64,000 nucleotides of DNA, taken from positions 1 to 64,000 of the forward strand of contig WGMH01000005.1 in assembly GCA_016125165.1 (NCBI GenBank), written 5' to 3'. A model generated the notes under the pieces. The model worked only from the letters and a program-made list of their open reading frames with translations, did no database searches and was not told the origin of the DNA. Position numbers and translations under genes: made by a program. Position 1 is the first letter of the stretch. Each line of letters opens with the position of its first letter. Below are positions 35,261 through 43,483 of this stretch, one piece after another. This DNA comes from Alphaproteobacteria bacterium (lineage in GTDB: Bacteria; Pseudomonadota; Alphaproteobacteria; Micropepsales; Micropepsaceae).

Positions 35261-36453
35261 ACGTCGCTGTGGTCGGCGCGGGACCGGCGGGCCTCATCGC
35301 GGCAGAGATTTTGAGCGCGGCGGGCCATGCCGTCACGGTGTATGAGCGCATGCCGTCGCCCGCGCGCAAATTCCTGATGGCGGGCCGGGGCGGGTTGAAC
35401 CTCACACATTCGGAGCCGTTTGAATCGTTCCTCACGCGCTACGGAAATTCCGCATCGAAATTGAAACCGATGCTGGAAGCATTTCCGCCATCAGCACTCA
35501 TCGACTGGGCGAACGGGCTCGGACAGGAAACATTCATTGGCTCCAGTGGGCGCGTGTTTCCGAAGGCGATGAAGGCCTCGCCAATGTTGCGCGCATGGCT
35601 GCAGCGCCTCTCGGCGCAAGGCGTGCGCCTTGAAACACGGCATGACTGGCGCGGCTGGAATGACGCGGGCGATTTGCAGTTTCGAAACGTTGCTGGAGAG
35701 ACGGTATCCGTTCGCGCCGATGCCACGGTGTTGGCACTGGGCGGCGCAAGCTGGCCGCGCCTCGGTTCGGATGGCAGCTGGGTGGACATCCTCCGCAAGG
35801 ACGGCATCGCGATTGCACCGCTCGCGCCCGCAAATTGCGGAGTGAATCATGCGTGGTCGGATGTGTTTCGCGTCCGGCATGCAGGGGAGCCGTTGAAGAA
35901 CATCGCGCTTTCAGCTGGCGATGTCCAGGCGCGCGGCGAAGCGATCGTTACCGATTATGGCATCGAAGGCGGTGCGATCTACGCCCTCGGCGCGGCCCTG
36001 CGCGGCGGAAACACAAAGCTCGTCATCGATCTTCGGCCAGACATGAGCGAAGCGGAGATTGCCGCCCGCATCGCCAAGGTTCGGCGCGGGCAGTCGGTCA
36101 CGAACGTCCTGCGCAAGGCGCTCCATCTGGCGCCGGTTGCGGTGGGCTTCTTGCGCGAAGCCCATGGCGTCTCGCTTCCGACCGATCCGCCAGCGCTTGC
36201 GCATCTGGTGAAGCACGCGGCGGTCACAGTTACCGGAAGTCAGCCGATGGCTCGTGCTATTTCAACGGCCGGTGGTGTGCCGTTTGATGAACTGGACGGC
36301 GCGCTGATGTTAAAGAAGCGTCCCGGTGTTTATGTTGTGGGCGAGATGCTCGATTGGGAGGCACCCACAGGCGGCTATCTGTTGCAGGCCAGCTTCGCAA
36401 CCGGCGCTTATGCAGCCCGTGAAATTCTCGCGCGGGCACCGTCAACCCGATAG
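35257..36453 (+). CDS. FAD-dependent flavoprotein, TIGR03862/HI0933-like
   Basis: 398 residues. The FAD-binding dinucleotide motif [15 protein letters not shown] opens the protein; [25 protein letters not shown] is the hallmark of the HI0933/BaiN flavoprotein group, and the C-terminal [27 protein letters not shown] closes the FAD site. The variant with [11 protein letters not shown] matches the alphaproteobacterial TIGR03862 subgroup, whose reaction is unknown. It is translationally coupled to the Mur ligase, hinting at a link to cell-wall or envelope metabolism that has not been shown. Confidence 0.85.
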   Translation: MNVAVVGAGPAGLIAAEILSAAGHAVTVYERMPSPARKFLMAGRGGLNLTHSEPFESFLTRYGNSASKLKPMLEAFPPSALIDWANGLGQETFIGSSGRVFPKAMKASPMLRAWLQRLSAQGVRLETRHDWRGWNDAGDLQFRNVAGETVSVRADATVLALGGASWPRLGSDGSWVDILRKDGIAIAPLAPANCGVNHAWSDVFRVRHAGEPLKNIALSAGDVQARGEAIVTDYGIEGGAIYALGAALRGGNTKLVIDLRPDMSEAEIAARIAKVRRGQSVTNVLRKALHLAPVAVGFLREAHGVSLPTDPPALAHLVKHAAVTVTGSQPMARAISTAGGVPFDELDGALMLKKRPGVYVVGEMLDWEAPTGGYLLQASFATGAYAAREILARAPSTR

Positions 36454-36508
36454 CGGCGGGACGGGAATTGAGGCAGACTTCTTTTCGAACGCGCTCTCGG
36501 GGGATGTG

Positions 36509-36988
36509 ATGCTGTTCGGTCTTTCCTATTTCACTGTATTTCACGTATTCATCAGCCTGCTTGCCATCGGCTCGGGGCTGATCGCGGCGTCCGCGTACAC
36601 GAACGGCCGTTTGCCAAAGTTCACGACGGCTTTCTTTCTGCTGATGACATTGGCGACGAACCTCACGGGCTTCCTGTTTCCGTTCAAGGGCGTTACGCCC
36701 GCCTTCACTTTGGGCATCATCTCGTCGGTGGTGTTCGCGATATCGGTCCTGGCGCTTTATGCGTTTCGCCTTTCCGGGTTGTGGCGTGCCATCTATGCCG
36801 TCGGCGCGTTGATCTTGCTCTATCTCAACGTGTTCGTGCTGGTGGTACAATCATTCCTGAAGATACCGCCGCTGCACGCCCTCGCGCCCAACGGCAATGA
36901 GCCGGTGTTCTTCATCACGCAGGGCGTGGTGTTCATGCTGTTCCTGATCGGCGGTTATCGCGCGGTCAGGCGCTTTCACCCAGCCTAG
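36509..36988 (+). CDS. four-helix membrane protein of unknown function
   Basis: 159 residues, mostly hydrophobic, with four or five membrane spans (around residues 5-27, 40-60, 65-88, 93-118 and 130-150). The first helix FGLSYFTVFHVFISLLAIGSGLIAA contains a His, and a second His is in KIPPLHALAP; a quinone- or haem-protein-like role is conceivable but not supported. I do not recognise the family with certainty. ATG 36509 was chosen over a longer reading that overlaps the flavoprotein gene. Its stop overlaps the convergent DUF2892 gene by four bases (CTAG). Confidence 0.6.
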   Translation: MLFGLSYFTVFHVFISLLAIGSGLIAASAYTNGRLPKFTTAFFLLMTLATNLTGFLFPFKGVTPAFTLGIISSVVFAISVLALYAFRLSGLWRAIYAVGALILLYLNVFVLVVQSFLKIPPLHALAPNGNEPVFFITQGVVFMLFLIGGYRAVRRFHPA

Positions 36989-37188
36989 GAGAAGGCGTTT
37001 CCGGCCTTTACGCCCAGCTTCCTGAACACGATGGCCGCCGGGCAAAAGCCCGTAAAGGCCGCCTGGAACATGTTGAGGCCCGCAAACGCCGTCAGCGCGA
37101 AGAACCACGGGCTGATGGTCATGCCAAGCACAAGGCTTGCCAGAACAATGACACCGGCGAAAGCAAATACGGCGCGGTCGATATTCAT
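36985..37188 (-). CDS. DUF2892 (YgaP-type membrane) protein
   Basis: 67 residues with two membrane helices and the DUF2892 ending FQAAFTGFCPAAIVFRKLGVK. In YgaP this module is fused to a rhodanese and anchors it at the membrane; here it is separate while a rhodanese is encoded nearby at 38932. The ATG at 37188 is 9 bases after AAGGAG, whereas an in-frame ATG at 37197 would touch that site, so the shorter form is taken. It follows the sulfide:quinone oxidoreductase gene by 18 bases in one operon. The Cys in FCPA is conserved in the family. Confidence 0.83.
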   Translation of the reverse strand: MNIDRAVFAFAGVIVLASLVLGMTISPWFFALTAFAGLNMFQAAFTGFCPAAIVFRKLGVKAGNAFS

Positions 37189-37206
37189 GGGTTTCATCTC
37201 CTTCGG

Positions 37207-38484
37207 TTAGCGGGACGAGGTGAGGCGGCGAATGCCGAGGCTTTCCATGACCCAGCGTTCATAAAAGGGCTCGCTCTCACCGCGGCGGATTTTGTGCATG
37301 AAGTATTTTTCAAACGCGATCTTGGCGTAGTGCACCCATTTGCCCTTGACGGACCAGTTTACATTGCGTGGCGGAATTTGCGGCTCGGCAACAAAGGCGA
37401 CACCGCCGTCACCGAAGTCGGCGAGACAAACGGCGTTCCAGCTCGCCTGTGCGGATGGTGTTGCGCCGTTCAGCAGTGCACCGATATTTTGCGCCGTGGC
37501 CGTGACCATGGATTCGATCATGAAGCCGGTTTTTGGAACGCCCACCGGAACCGGCGTGGGACCGACGGGAGCAATCGCCACGCAAACGCCGACAGCGAAG
37601 ATATTCGGGAAAGCCGGATTGCGCTGGTGCTTGTCCACGACGATAAAGCCTCGCGGATTGGTAAGGCCTTCAATGCCGCGCACGGCTGCAACGCCGCGAA
37701 ATGCAGGCAACATCATGGAAAAGCTGAAGGGCAGCTCTGTCGTTTTGCGCAGGTTTCCGTCGTCGCCGATTTCCTCGACGGTCATTTTCCCGGCTTCCGC
37801 TTTTTGAACGCGTGCGCTGGTGATCCATTTGATGTGACGGTTGCGCAATTCGCTTTCGAGAAGACTTTTCGTGTCGCCTACGCCATCGAGGCCGAGATGA
37901 CCGATATAGGGCTCCGAGGTGACGAAGGTCATTGGCACCTTGTCCCGGATGCGGCGCTTGCGCAGTTCGGTATCGAGGATCAGGGCAAATTCATAGGCGG
38001 GCCCGAAGCATGATGCGCCCTGAACCGCTCCAACGACGATGGGCCCCGGATTCTTCGCAAACGCTTCGAACGCCGCATTGGCCTTTTCCGCGTGATCGAC
38101 ATGACAAATCGAGTGCGTGAAGCCAAGGGGGCCAAGGCCTTCGATCTCATCGAATGCTAGCTCCGGCCCGGTCGCGATCACCAGGTAGTCATAGGAGACA
38201 TTGCTTCCGTCATTGAGTTCGATGCGGTTCTCTGCGGGATGAACGCGTTTGGCGCCCTGCGCGTGATAGGCAATGCGCTTGCGTGCCATGACATCCTTCA
38301 GGTCGATCTCGATTTCCTCGCGGTCGCGCCAGCCGACGGCAACCCAGGGATTTGAGGGCACGAAGTGGTATTTGGGATCCTGCCCAATGACGGCGAGCCG
38401 GTCGCTCGGTCCGATCATCGGCAAAAGCTCATAGGCCATGATCGTTCCACCCAGACCTGCCCCGAGCACCACGATGTCAGCCAT
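37207..38484 (-). CDS. sqr: sulfide:quinone oxidoreductase family protein
   Basis: 425 residues. FAD motif VVLGAGLGGTIMAYEL at the start; YDYLVIATGPE and the second flavin element FAVGVCVAIAP later. The cysteines needed for sulfide oxidation can be placed: Cys127 and Cys159 (32 apart, as in bacterial SQR) and Cys353 in VCLADFGDGG, with Cys301 as an extra. SQR is a membrane-associated enzyme that oxidises H2S, passes electrons to quinone and releases persulfide or polysulfide. AAGGAA sits 7 bases before ATG 38484. It is divergent from an ArsR-type regulator and shares a promoter region and operator with it. Confidence 0.85.
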   Translation of the reverse strand: MADIVVLGAGLGGTIMAYELLPMIGPSDRLAVIGQDPKYHFVPSNPWVAVGWRDREEIEIDLKDVMARKRIAYHAQGAKRVHPAENRIELNDGSNVSYDYLVIATGPELAFDEIEGLGPLGFTHSICHVDHAEKANAAFEAFAKNPGPIVVGAVQGASCFGPAYEFALILDTELRKRRIRDKVPMTFVTSEPYIGHLGLDGVGDTKSLLESELRNRHIKWITSARVQKAEAGKMTVEEIGDDGNLRKTTELPFSFSMMLPAFRGVAAVRGIEGLTNPRGFIVVDKHQRNPAFPNIFAVGVCVAIAPVGPTPVPVGVPKTGFMIESMVTATAQNIGALLNGATPSAQASWNAVCLADFGDGGVAFVAEPQIPPRNVNWSVKGKWVHYAKIAFEKYFMHKIRRGESEPFYERWVMESLGIRRLTSSR

Positions 38485-38539
38485 GACGAGTTCCTTTCCC
38501 TGAAATTCCATAACGGGCACGTTTTCGCGCGACCTCTGC

Positions 38540-38568
38540 TTGACAGTATATGCGTACTTTCGTATATA
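38540..38568 (+). promoter_or_regulatory. sigma-70-like promoter for arsR-type gene, leaderless
   Basis: TTGACA at 38540-38545, a 17-base spacer and TATATA at 38563-38568: a near-consensus promoter. Expected transcription start is at 38574-38576, and the regulator ATG is at 38576, so the message may have no leader. Confidence 0.65.
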
Positions 38569-38573
38569 CGCAA
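38545..38573 (-). promoter_or_regulatory. sigma-70-like promoter for sqr
   Basis: On the minus strand, TTGCGT (38573-38568), a 17-base spacer and TATACT (38550-38545). Transcription would begin near 38538, giving a leader of about 54 bases before the sqr ATG. The operator at 38551-38572 fills the spacer and most of the -35 box. Confidence 0.6.
38551..38572. promoter_or_regulatory. operator, TGCGTA-N10-TACGCA
   Basis: A 22-bp inverted repeat with perfect 6-bp arms (38551-38556 and 38567-38572). It overlaps both divergent promoters. A second repeat of the same arm length and spacing stands before the other ArsR-type gene at 45748-45769, so it is the probable binding site of these regulators. 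Confidence 0.6.
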
Positions 38574-38575
38574 GT

Positions 38576-38929
38576 ATGAAAATGGATCTCAGGGAAATGC
38601 GGGCATCGGCCGGAACGGCCGAGGAGATGCTGAAGGCGCTGGCGAACCGCCACCGGCTGATGATCCTTTGCCAGCTCATCGGGCAGGAGCGGTCGGTGGG
38701 CGAACTCGCCGGCTTTCTGGAATTGCGGGATTCAACCGTGTCCCAGCATCTGGCGCTTCTGCGCAAGGACGGCTTCGTGTCGACACGGCGCGAGGGACAG
38801 ACGATCTGGTACGCACTGGCGAGCGCACCCGTGCGCCGGCTGGTGGAGACGCTTTACGACATCTATTGCGGCCCATCCGTGGCGTGTGAAACCCCGGCCA
38901 AGGCCGCGAAGCGCAGCAAAAGGAGCTGA
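38576..38929 (+). CDS. ArsR-family regulator, BigR/SqrR-type persulfide sensor
   Basis: 117 residues with a winged helix-turn-helix (VGELAGFLELRDSTVSQHLALLRKDGFV). Cys32 (LMILCQLI) and Cys98 (LYDIYCGP) sit where BigR/SqrR keep the pair that forms a tetrasulfide or disulfide link on reaction with persulfide, releasing DNA; a third, Cys104, is nearby. Metal-binding motifs of classical ArsR/SmtB (CVC box) are missing. It heads an operon with a rhodanese (2 bases later), an RND adaptor and an RND permease, and is divergent from sqr. Autoregulation and control of sqr through the operator at 38551 are inferred. Confidence 0.85.
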   Translation: MKMDLREMRASAGTAEEMLKALANRHRLMILCQLIGQERSVGELAGFLELRDSTVSQHLALLRKDGFVSTRREGQTIWYALASAPVRRLVETLYDIYCGPSVACETPAKAAKRSKRS

Positions 38930-38931
38930 GA

Positions 38932-39258
38932 ATGGCTGTGAAAAATCTCGAGCCCGCCGAAGTCGCCCGCGGCATGAAGGAAAACAAGGTCGTGCTGGTG
39001 GATGTTCGCGAGCCTCACGAGCACGAAGCAGAATGCATCGAAGGCGCCATTCTGCTTCCGTTATCGCAATTCGATCCCCGCCATCTTCCCGAAGCGGCAG
39101 GCAAAAGTGTCGTCCTGCATTGCGGCTCGGGCATGCGATCGGCCAAGGCCATCGCGGCATGTGAGAGCGCCGGGGTTGCGGTCGATTCCCATGTTCGTGG
39201 CGGCATTCAGGCGTGGAAGGCCGCGGGATTGCCTACCAAACCGGGGCGCACCAAATGA
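38932..39258 (+). CDS. single-domain rhodanese (sulfurtransferase)
   Basis: 108 residues, one rhodanese domain. The active loop is CGSGMRS with catalytic Cys64, preceded by SVVLH; VVLVDVREPHEHEAECIEGAILLPLSQF is the usual N-terminal signature. It carries sulfane sulfur as a cysteine persulfide, probably taking sulfur produced by SQR to glutathione or another acceptor. Cys35 is an additional thiol. It begins 2 bases after the ArsR-type gene and overlaps the adaptor gene (ATGA at 39255), so expression is tightly tied to the persulfide sensor. Confidence 0.9.
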   Translation: MAVKNLEPAEVARGMKENKVVLVDVREPHEHEAECIEGAILLPLSQFDPRHLPEAAGKSVVLHCGSGMRSAKAIAACESAGVAVDSHVRGGIQAWKAAGLPTKPGRTK

Positions 39259-40265
39259 AGGGCCTCGTTGCCGGCGTGCTGGCGTTCCTGGGATTGGCCT
39301 CCGCGCCAGAACAGACTGTGCATCCGCCCGCTCCCCCAAAGGGTATCGTGGTTTCGGTACAGTCCGTTGCCGATCAGAAGGCTGTGTTTGCAACGGTGGA
39401 ATCGGCAAACGTCGTTCCGGCACGCGCGCGAATTGGCGGAACCATTGCCGCCCTTGGTGTACGGCAGGGCGATCATGTGGAGCAGGGCCAGCCCGTTGCC
39501 AGCATTGGCGATGCAAAGCTCGGTCTGCAGGTCAGCTCCTATGGGGCGCAAGTTCAGGCCGCACAGGCACAGCTCGCGCAAGCACGGGTGGAATTCGAGC
39601 GCGCCAAAAAGCTGATAGCAGCTGGCGCGATCTCGCAAAACGCGTTCGATCAGGCGCGCACGGCATACAATGTCGCAGCCAGCAACGTGAAGTCGATATC
39701 GTCTCAGCGCGCAGTGGTTTCACAGACGCAATCGGAAGGGCAGGTGTTGGCTCCCACATCCGGCAGAGTGATCACTGTTCCCGTAACGGCGGGCACAGTC
39801 GTCATGCCGGGTGATATCATTGCGACCGTTGCCGAACAGAACTTCGTACTGCGACTTGAAATTCCCGAGCGGCATGCGCGTTTCCTGAAAGTGGGCGACC
39901 GTGTCCGGCTGGACGGCGCGGATATCGATCTGAAGGGCCCGCGTTTCGGGACCATCAAGCTTGTGTATCCGCAGGTGGAGAACGGCCACGTGGTAGCCGA
40001 CGCCACCGTGGAAGGAATTAAAGATTACTTCGTCGGGCAGCGGGTGCGCGTTTGGGTTTCGGCAGGCGAGCGCAAGGCGATGGTTGTGCCATCCGGCTAT
40101 ATCGTCACGCGCTTTGGCATCGACTATGCGCGGGTGTGGAGTGCCCGGACCGGCGCGATGGATGTGCCGGTACAACTTGGCCAGCCATACCCCACGCCCG
40201 CAATACCCAATGGGGTTGAAATCCTGTCCGGCCTCAAGGCTGGCGACCGGCTGCTGAAGCCATGA
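39255..40265 (+). CDS. RND efflux periplasmic adaptor (membrane fusion protein)
   Basis: 336 residues with a short signal segment (KGLVAGVLAFLGLASA). The MFP order is clear: a lipoyl half-motif (RARIGGTIAALGVRQGDHVEQGQPVASIGD), an alpha-hairpin (QVQAAQAQLAQARVEFERAKKLIAAGAISQNAFDQARTAYN region), a second lipoyl half (GQVLAPTSGRVITVPVTAGTVVMPGD), then beta-barrel and membrane-proximal domains. It bridges the inner-membrane pump to an outer-membrane channel, which is not encoded here. The start overlaps the rhodanese stop and the end overlaps the permease start, so the pump is translationally coupled to sulfur-transfer genes. Confidence 0.9.
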   Translation: MKGLVAGVLAFLGLASAPEQTVHPPAPPKGIVVSVQSVADQKAVFATVESANVVPARARIGGTIAALGVRQGDHVEQGQPVASIGDAKLGLQVSSYGAQVQAAQAQLAQARVEFERAKKLIAAGAISQNAFDQARTAYNVAASNVKSISSQRAVVSQTQSEGQVLAPTSGRVITVPVTAGTVVMPGDIIATVAEQNFVLRLEIPERHARFLKVGDRVRLDGADIDLKGPRFGTIKLVYPQVENGHVVADATVEGIKDYFVGQRVRVWVSAGERKAMVVPSGYIVTRFGIDYARVWSARTGAMDVPVQLGQPYPTPAIPNGVEILSGLKAGDRLLKP

Positions 40266-43200
40266 ATCTCGGTCTTTCCGGCAGGCTCACGCGCGCGACG
40301 ATCAGGTCGCCTCTGACGCCGCTTTTCCTGCTGGCTGCTATTGCATTCGGTCTTGTCGCGCTGATGGCCATTCCCCGCGAGGAAGAGCCACAGATCAGCG
40401 TGCCCATGGTCGATATTTTCGTGCAGGCAAACGGCCTGAAGGCTGCAGACGCTGCCGAGCTTGTGACAAAGCCGCTCGAAGAAATCGTTAAGGGAATAAA
40501 CGGCGTCGAGCATGTCTACAGCCAGACGCAGGATGATCGCGTCATGGTTACCGCGCGCTTCCTGACCGGCACCAGCGAGGACGACGCGATTTTACGCGTG
40601 CACGCGAAGTTGCGAGCGAATTTTGATCGCATTCCTCTCGGTATCCCGGAACCGCTGATCGTCGGGCGGGGCATCAATGATGTGGCGATTGTCTCGCTCA
40701 CGCTGTCGCCGAAACCCCAATCGGCGGACCGCTGGAACGAAAAGGATCTGCGGCGACTGGCTGGAAAGCTGCAGTCCGAGCTGGTGAAGGTGGACAATGT
40801 GGGTCTCACCTACATCGCCGGTGGCGCGCCCGATGAAATCAGCGTCGAACCGGATCCCGAGAAGTTGGCGCTCTTTGGCGTCACGCTGCAACAGCTGGAA
40901 GCCAAAATTCAGGGCGCAAACCGCTCATTTCTTGCCGGCAACGTGCGCGACAGCGGCCATATGTATGAAGCGGTGGCAGGCCAGACACTGAACGGCATTC
41001 CCGATATCGGGCTTCTGCTTGTCACCACGCGCGATGGTCGTCCTGTCTATGTGCGTGATCTCGCCAGGATCGTGATGGGCCCCAGTGTTGCGGAGCAACA
41101 TGTCTGGTCGCAACAGCGCACCCAGGCGTGGAAGTCGGTTCCAGCGGTTACCGTGGCTTTTGCCAAGCGCGCGGGCGCGAATGCAGTCGTCGTTTCGGAA
41201 GCGTTGATTGCCAGGGCTGATGCACTCAAGGGTGCACTGATCCCTGCCGATGTGAATCTCGAAGTCACGCGCGACTATGGCAAAACCGCAAACGACAAGG
41301 CGAACGAGCTTCTCTTCCACCTCGGTCTGGCGACCATCTCCATTGTGCTGCTGATCGGCTTTGCCATTGGCTGGAAGGAAGCGGGCGTCACCCTGATCGT
41401 GATTCCCACCACGATCCTGCTCACGCTCTTTGCCGCCAACCTGATGGGTTACACCATCAATCGGGTCAGCCTGTTCGCGCTCATATTCTCCATCGGCATT
41501 CTGGTCGATGATGCCATCGTGGTGGTCGAGAACATCGCGCGGCATTGGGCGATGAATGATGGTCGTGATCGCATGACCGCTGCCATCGAGGCTGTCGCGG
41601 AAGTTGGCAATCCTACGGTGGTAGCAACGTTGACGGTTGTTGCCGCGCTTCTGCCCATGCTGTTTGTCTCTGGCATGATGGGGCCCTACATGGCGCCCAT
41701 TCCGGCGAACGCATCTGCGGCGATGCTGTTCTCGTTCTTCGTGGCCATGGTGATTGCGCCGTGGGCGCTTCTCAAATTCTCCGGCAAGGCGCGAAAGCGG
41801 GACGCGGCGGCACATCATGGTGAGGGCAGGCTTGGCGCCATGTATCGCCGCCTTGCGGGTCCCGTCGTGCGGTCGCGCAAGGATGCGCGGCGATTTCTCG
41901 CCTATGTGGCGGGTGGAACTGTTCTGGCCTGCATGCTCTTCGTCACCAAAGATGTGACAGTGAAACTGCTCCCCTTCGACAACAAGTCCGAACTCGAAGT
42001 CCTTCTCGATATGCCGGAAGGCGCAACGGTGGAGGACACTGCGCGCTTGCTGAACGAAGCGGCGCGCATAACCCGGAAACTGCCGGAAGTGGAATCGCTG
42101 CAGGTGTATGCCGGCACTCCGGCGCCATTCAATTTCAACGGCCTCGTTCGCCACTATTATCTGCGCCAGAGCCCGGAGCTGGGCGAGCTTCAGGTCAACC
42201 TGGCCGCGAAAGACAAACGTGATCGCGCCAGCCACGACATCGCGCTCGACCTGCGCGAACAATTGCGGAAGGGTCTTAGCTTGCCGCAAGGCGCGGTTCT
42301 GAAGGTCGTTGAAGTGCCGCCGGGCCCGCCGGTGCTTTCCACCCTGCTGGCGGAAATTTACGGCCCTGACGCCAGAACGCGGCGCGCAGTAGCCGAGGAA
42401 ACCAAGAAACTCTTCAAATCCGTTCCCTATATCGTTGACGTAGACGATTCCTACGGACTGCCGCGTCCCCGCCTTCGGATCACGATCGATCAGGACAAGC
42501 TCGAATATTTTGGCGTGGAGCAGAGTGATGTTTACGACACACTTTCCATGCTCCTTGGCGGTGTGCCTGTCGGCTATTCGCATCGTGGCGATGAACGCAA
42601 TCCCATCGAGATTGTCGTGCGTCTGCCCAAGAGCGGACTGCAATGGACCGAGAAACTCGCATCGACGCCTGTCCCGGCGAATGCACAACCCGGCAACAAG
42701 GCCGTGGTCGAACTGGGCGATGTCGTCAGCGTGAAGACGGAAGAGGGTTCGCCGGTCGTTTTCCGCCGTGATGGCCATTATGTCGATATGGTCAGCGCGG
42801 AGCTTGCGGGCGAATACGAAGCGCCGATCTATGGCATGCTCGATGTCGACCGGCTGATTGCGGATCACGATTGGGGCAAGTTGCCCAAGCCGCAGATCCT
42901 GAAGCACGGGCAACCTGATAGCGAAACCGGACCGTCGGTGTTGTGGGACGGCGAGTGGGAAGTGACCTATGTCACGTTCCGTGACATGGGGGCTGCCTTC
43001 ATGATCGCCATTCTGGGCATCTACGTCCTTGTGGTGGCGCAGTTCGGCAGCTTCAAGCTGCCCCTGGTAATCCTGACGCCAATTCCCCTCACGCTGATCG
43101 GCATCGTCATTGGCCATTGGCTGTTCAGCGCGCCTTTCACGGCAACCTCGATGATCGGCTTCATCGCGCTTGCCGGTATCATCGTGCGAAACTCCATTCT

Positions 43201-43483
43201 GCTTGTGGACTTTATTCGCCACGGCGCCAGCGATAGCGGCAAGACGTTGCGCGAGGTGCTGCTGGATGCGGGCGCCACGAGATTCCGGCCAATCCTTCTG
43301 ACAGCGCTGGCGGCCATGATCGGCGCGGCGACGATCCTGACCGACCCCATCTTTCAGGGGCTGGCCATCTCGCTGTTGTTCGGTCTGGCGTCATCCACGC
43401 TTCTGACCGTTCTGGTCATTCCGGCCATCTATGTGTGGCTGCGGGATGCGGACCGGCCAATCGCGACCTCGGCTGAACCCTAG
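40262..43483 (+). CDS. RND efflux transporter permease
   Basis: 1073 residues, full-length RND with 12 membrane helices and two large periplasmic loops (about 40-340 and 565-870). The proton-relay Asp pair is Asp416-Asp417 in GILVDDAIVVVEN. At the position of the AcrB TM10 lysine the sequence reads IIVRNSILLVDF, with Arg976, a substitution seen in some RND subgroups. Substrate is unknown; the operon suggests export of a sulfur species, a persulfidated small molecule or a toxic by-product. It ends in a CTAG shared with the convergent MBL gene. Confidence 0.9.
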   Translation: MNLGLSGRLTRATIRSPLTPLFLLAAIAFGLVALMAIPREEEPQISVPMVDIFVQANGLKAADAAELVTKPLEEIVKGINGVEHVYSQTQDDRVMVTARFLTGTSEDDAILRVHAKLRANFDRIPLGIPEPLIVGRGINDVAIVSLTLSPKPQSADRWNEKDLRRLAGKLQSELVKVDNVGLTYIAGGAPDEISVEPDPEKLALFGVTLQQLEAKIQGANRSFLAGNVRDSGHMYEAVAGQTLNGIPDIGLLLVTTRDGRPVYVRDLARIVMGPSVAEQHVWSQQRTQAWKSVPAVTVAFAKRAGANAVVVSEALIARADALKGALIPADVNLEVTRDYGKTANDKANELLFHLGLATISIVLLIGFAIGWKEAGVTLIVIPTTILLTLFAANLMGYTINRVSLFALIFSIGILVDDAIVVVENIARHWAMNDGRDRMTAAIEAVAEVGNPTVVATLTVVAALLPMLFVSGMMGPYMAPIPANASAAMLFSFFVAMVIAPWALLKFSGKARKRDAAAHHGEGRLGAMYRRLAGPVVRSRKDARRFLAYVAGGTVLACMLFVTKDVTVKLLPFDNKSELEVLLDMPEGATVEDTARLLNEAARITRKLPEVESLQVYAGTPAPFNFNGLVRHYYLRQSPELGELQVNLAAKDKRDRASHDIALDLREQLRKGLSLPQGAVLKVVEVPPGPPVLSTLLAEIYGPDARTRRAVAEETKKLFKSVPYIVDVDDSYGLPRPRLRITIDQDKLEYFGVEQSDVYDTLSMLLGGVPVGYSHRGDERNPIEIVVRLPKSGLQWTEKLASTPVPANAQPGNKAVVELGDVVSVKTEEGSPVVFRRDGHYVDMVSAELAGEYEAPIYGMLDVDRLIADHDWGKLPKPQILKHGQPDSETGPSVLWDGEWEVTYVTFRDMGAAFMIAILGIYVLVVAQFGSFKLPLVILTPIPLTLIGIVIGHWLFSAPFTATSMIGFIALAGIIVRNSILLVDFIRHGASDSGKTLREVLLDAGATRFRPILLTALAAMIGAATILTDPIFQGLAISLLFGLASSTLLTVLVIPAIYVWLRDADRPIATSAEP

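Noticed and set aside
40925..43222. 765-residue minus-strand frame inside the RND permease
   Set aside because: Very long, but rich in His, Arg and Gln as expected from the reverse complement of GC-rich coding DNA, with no start signal or domain.
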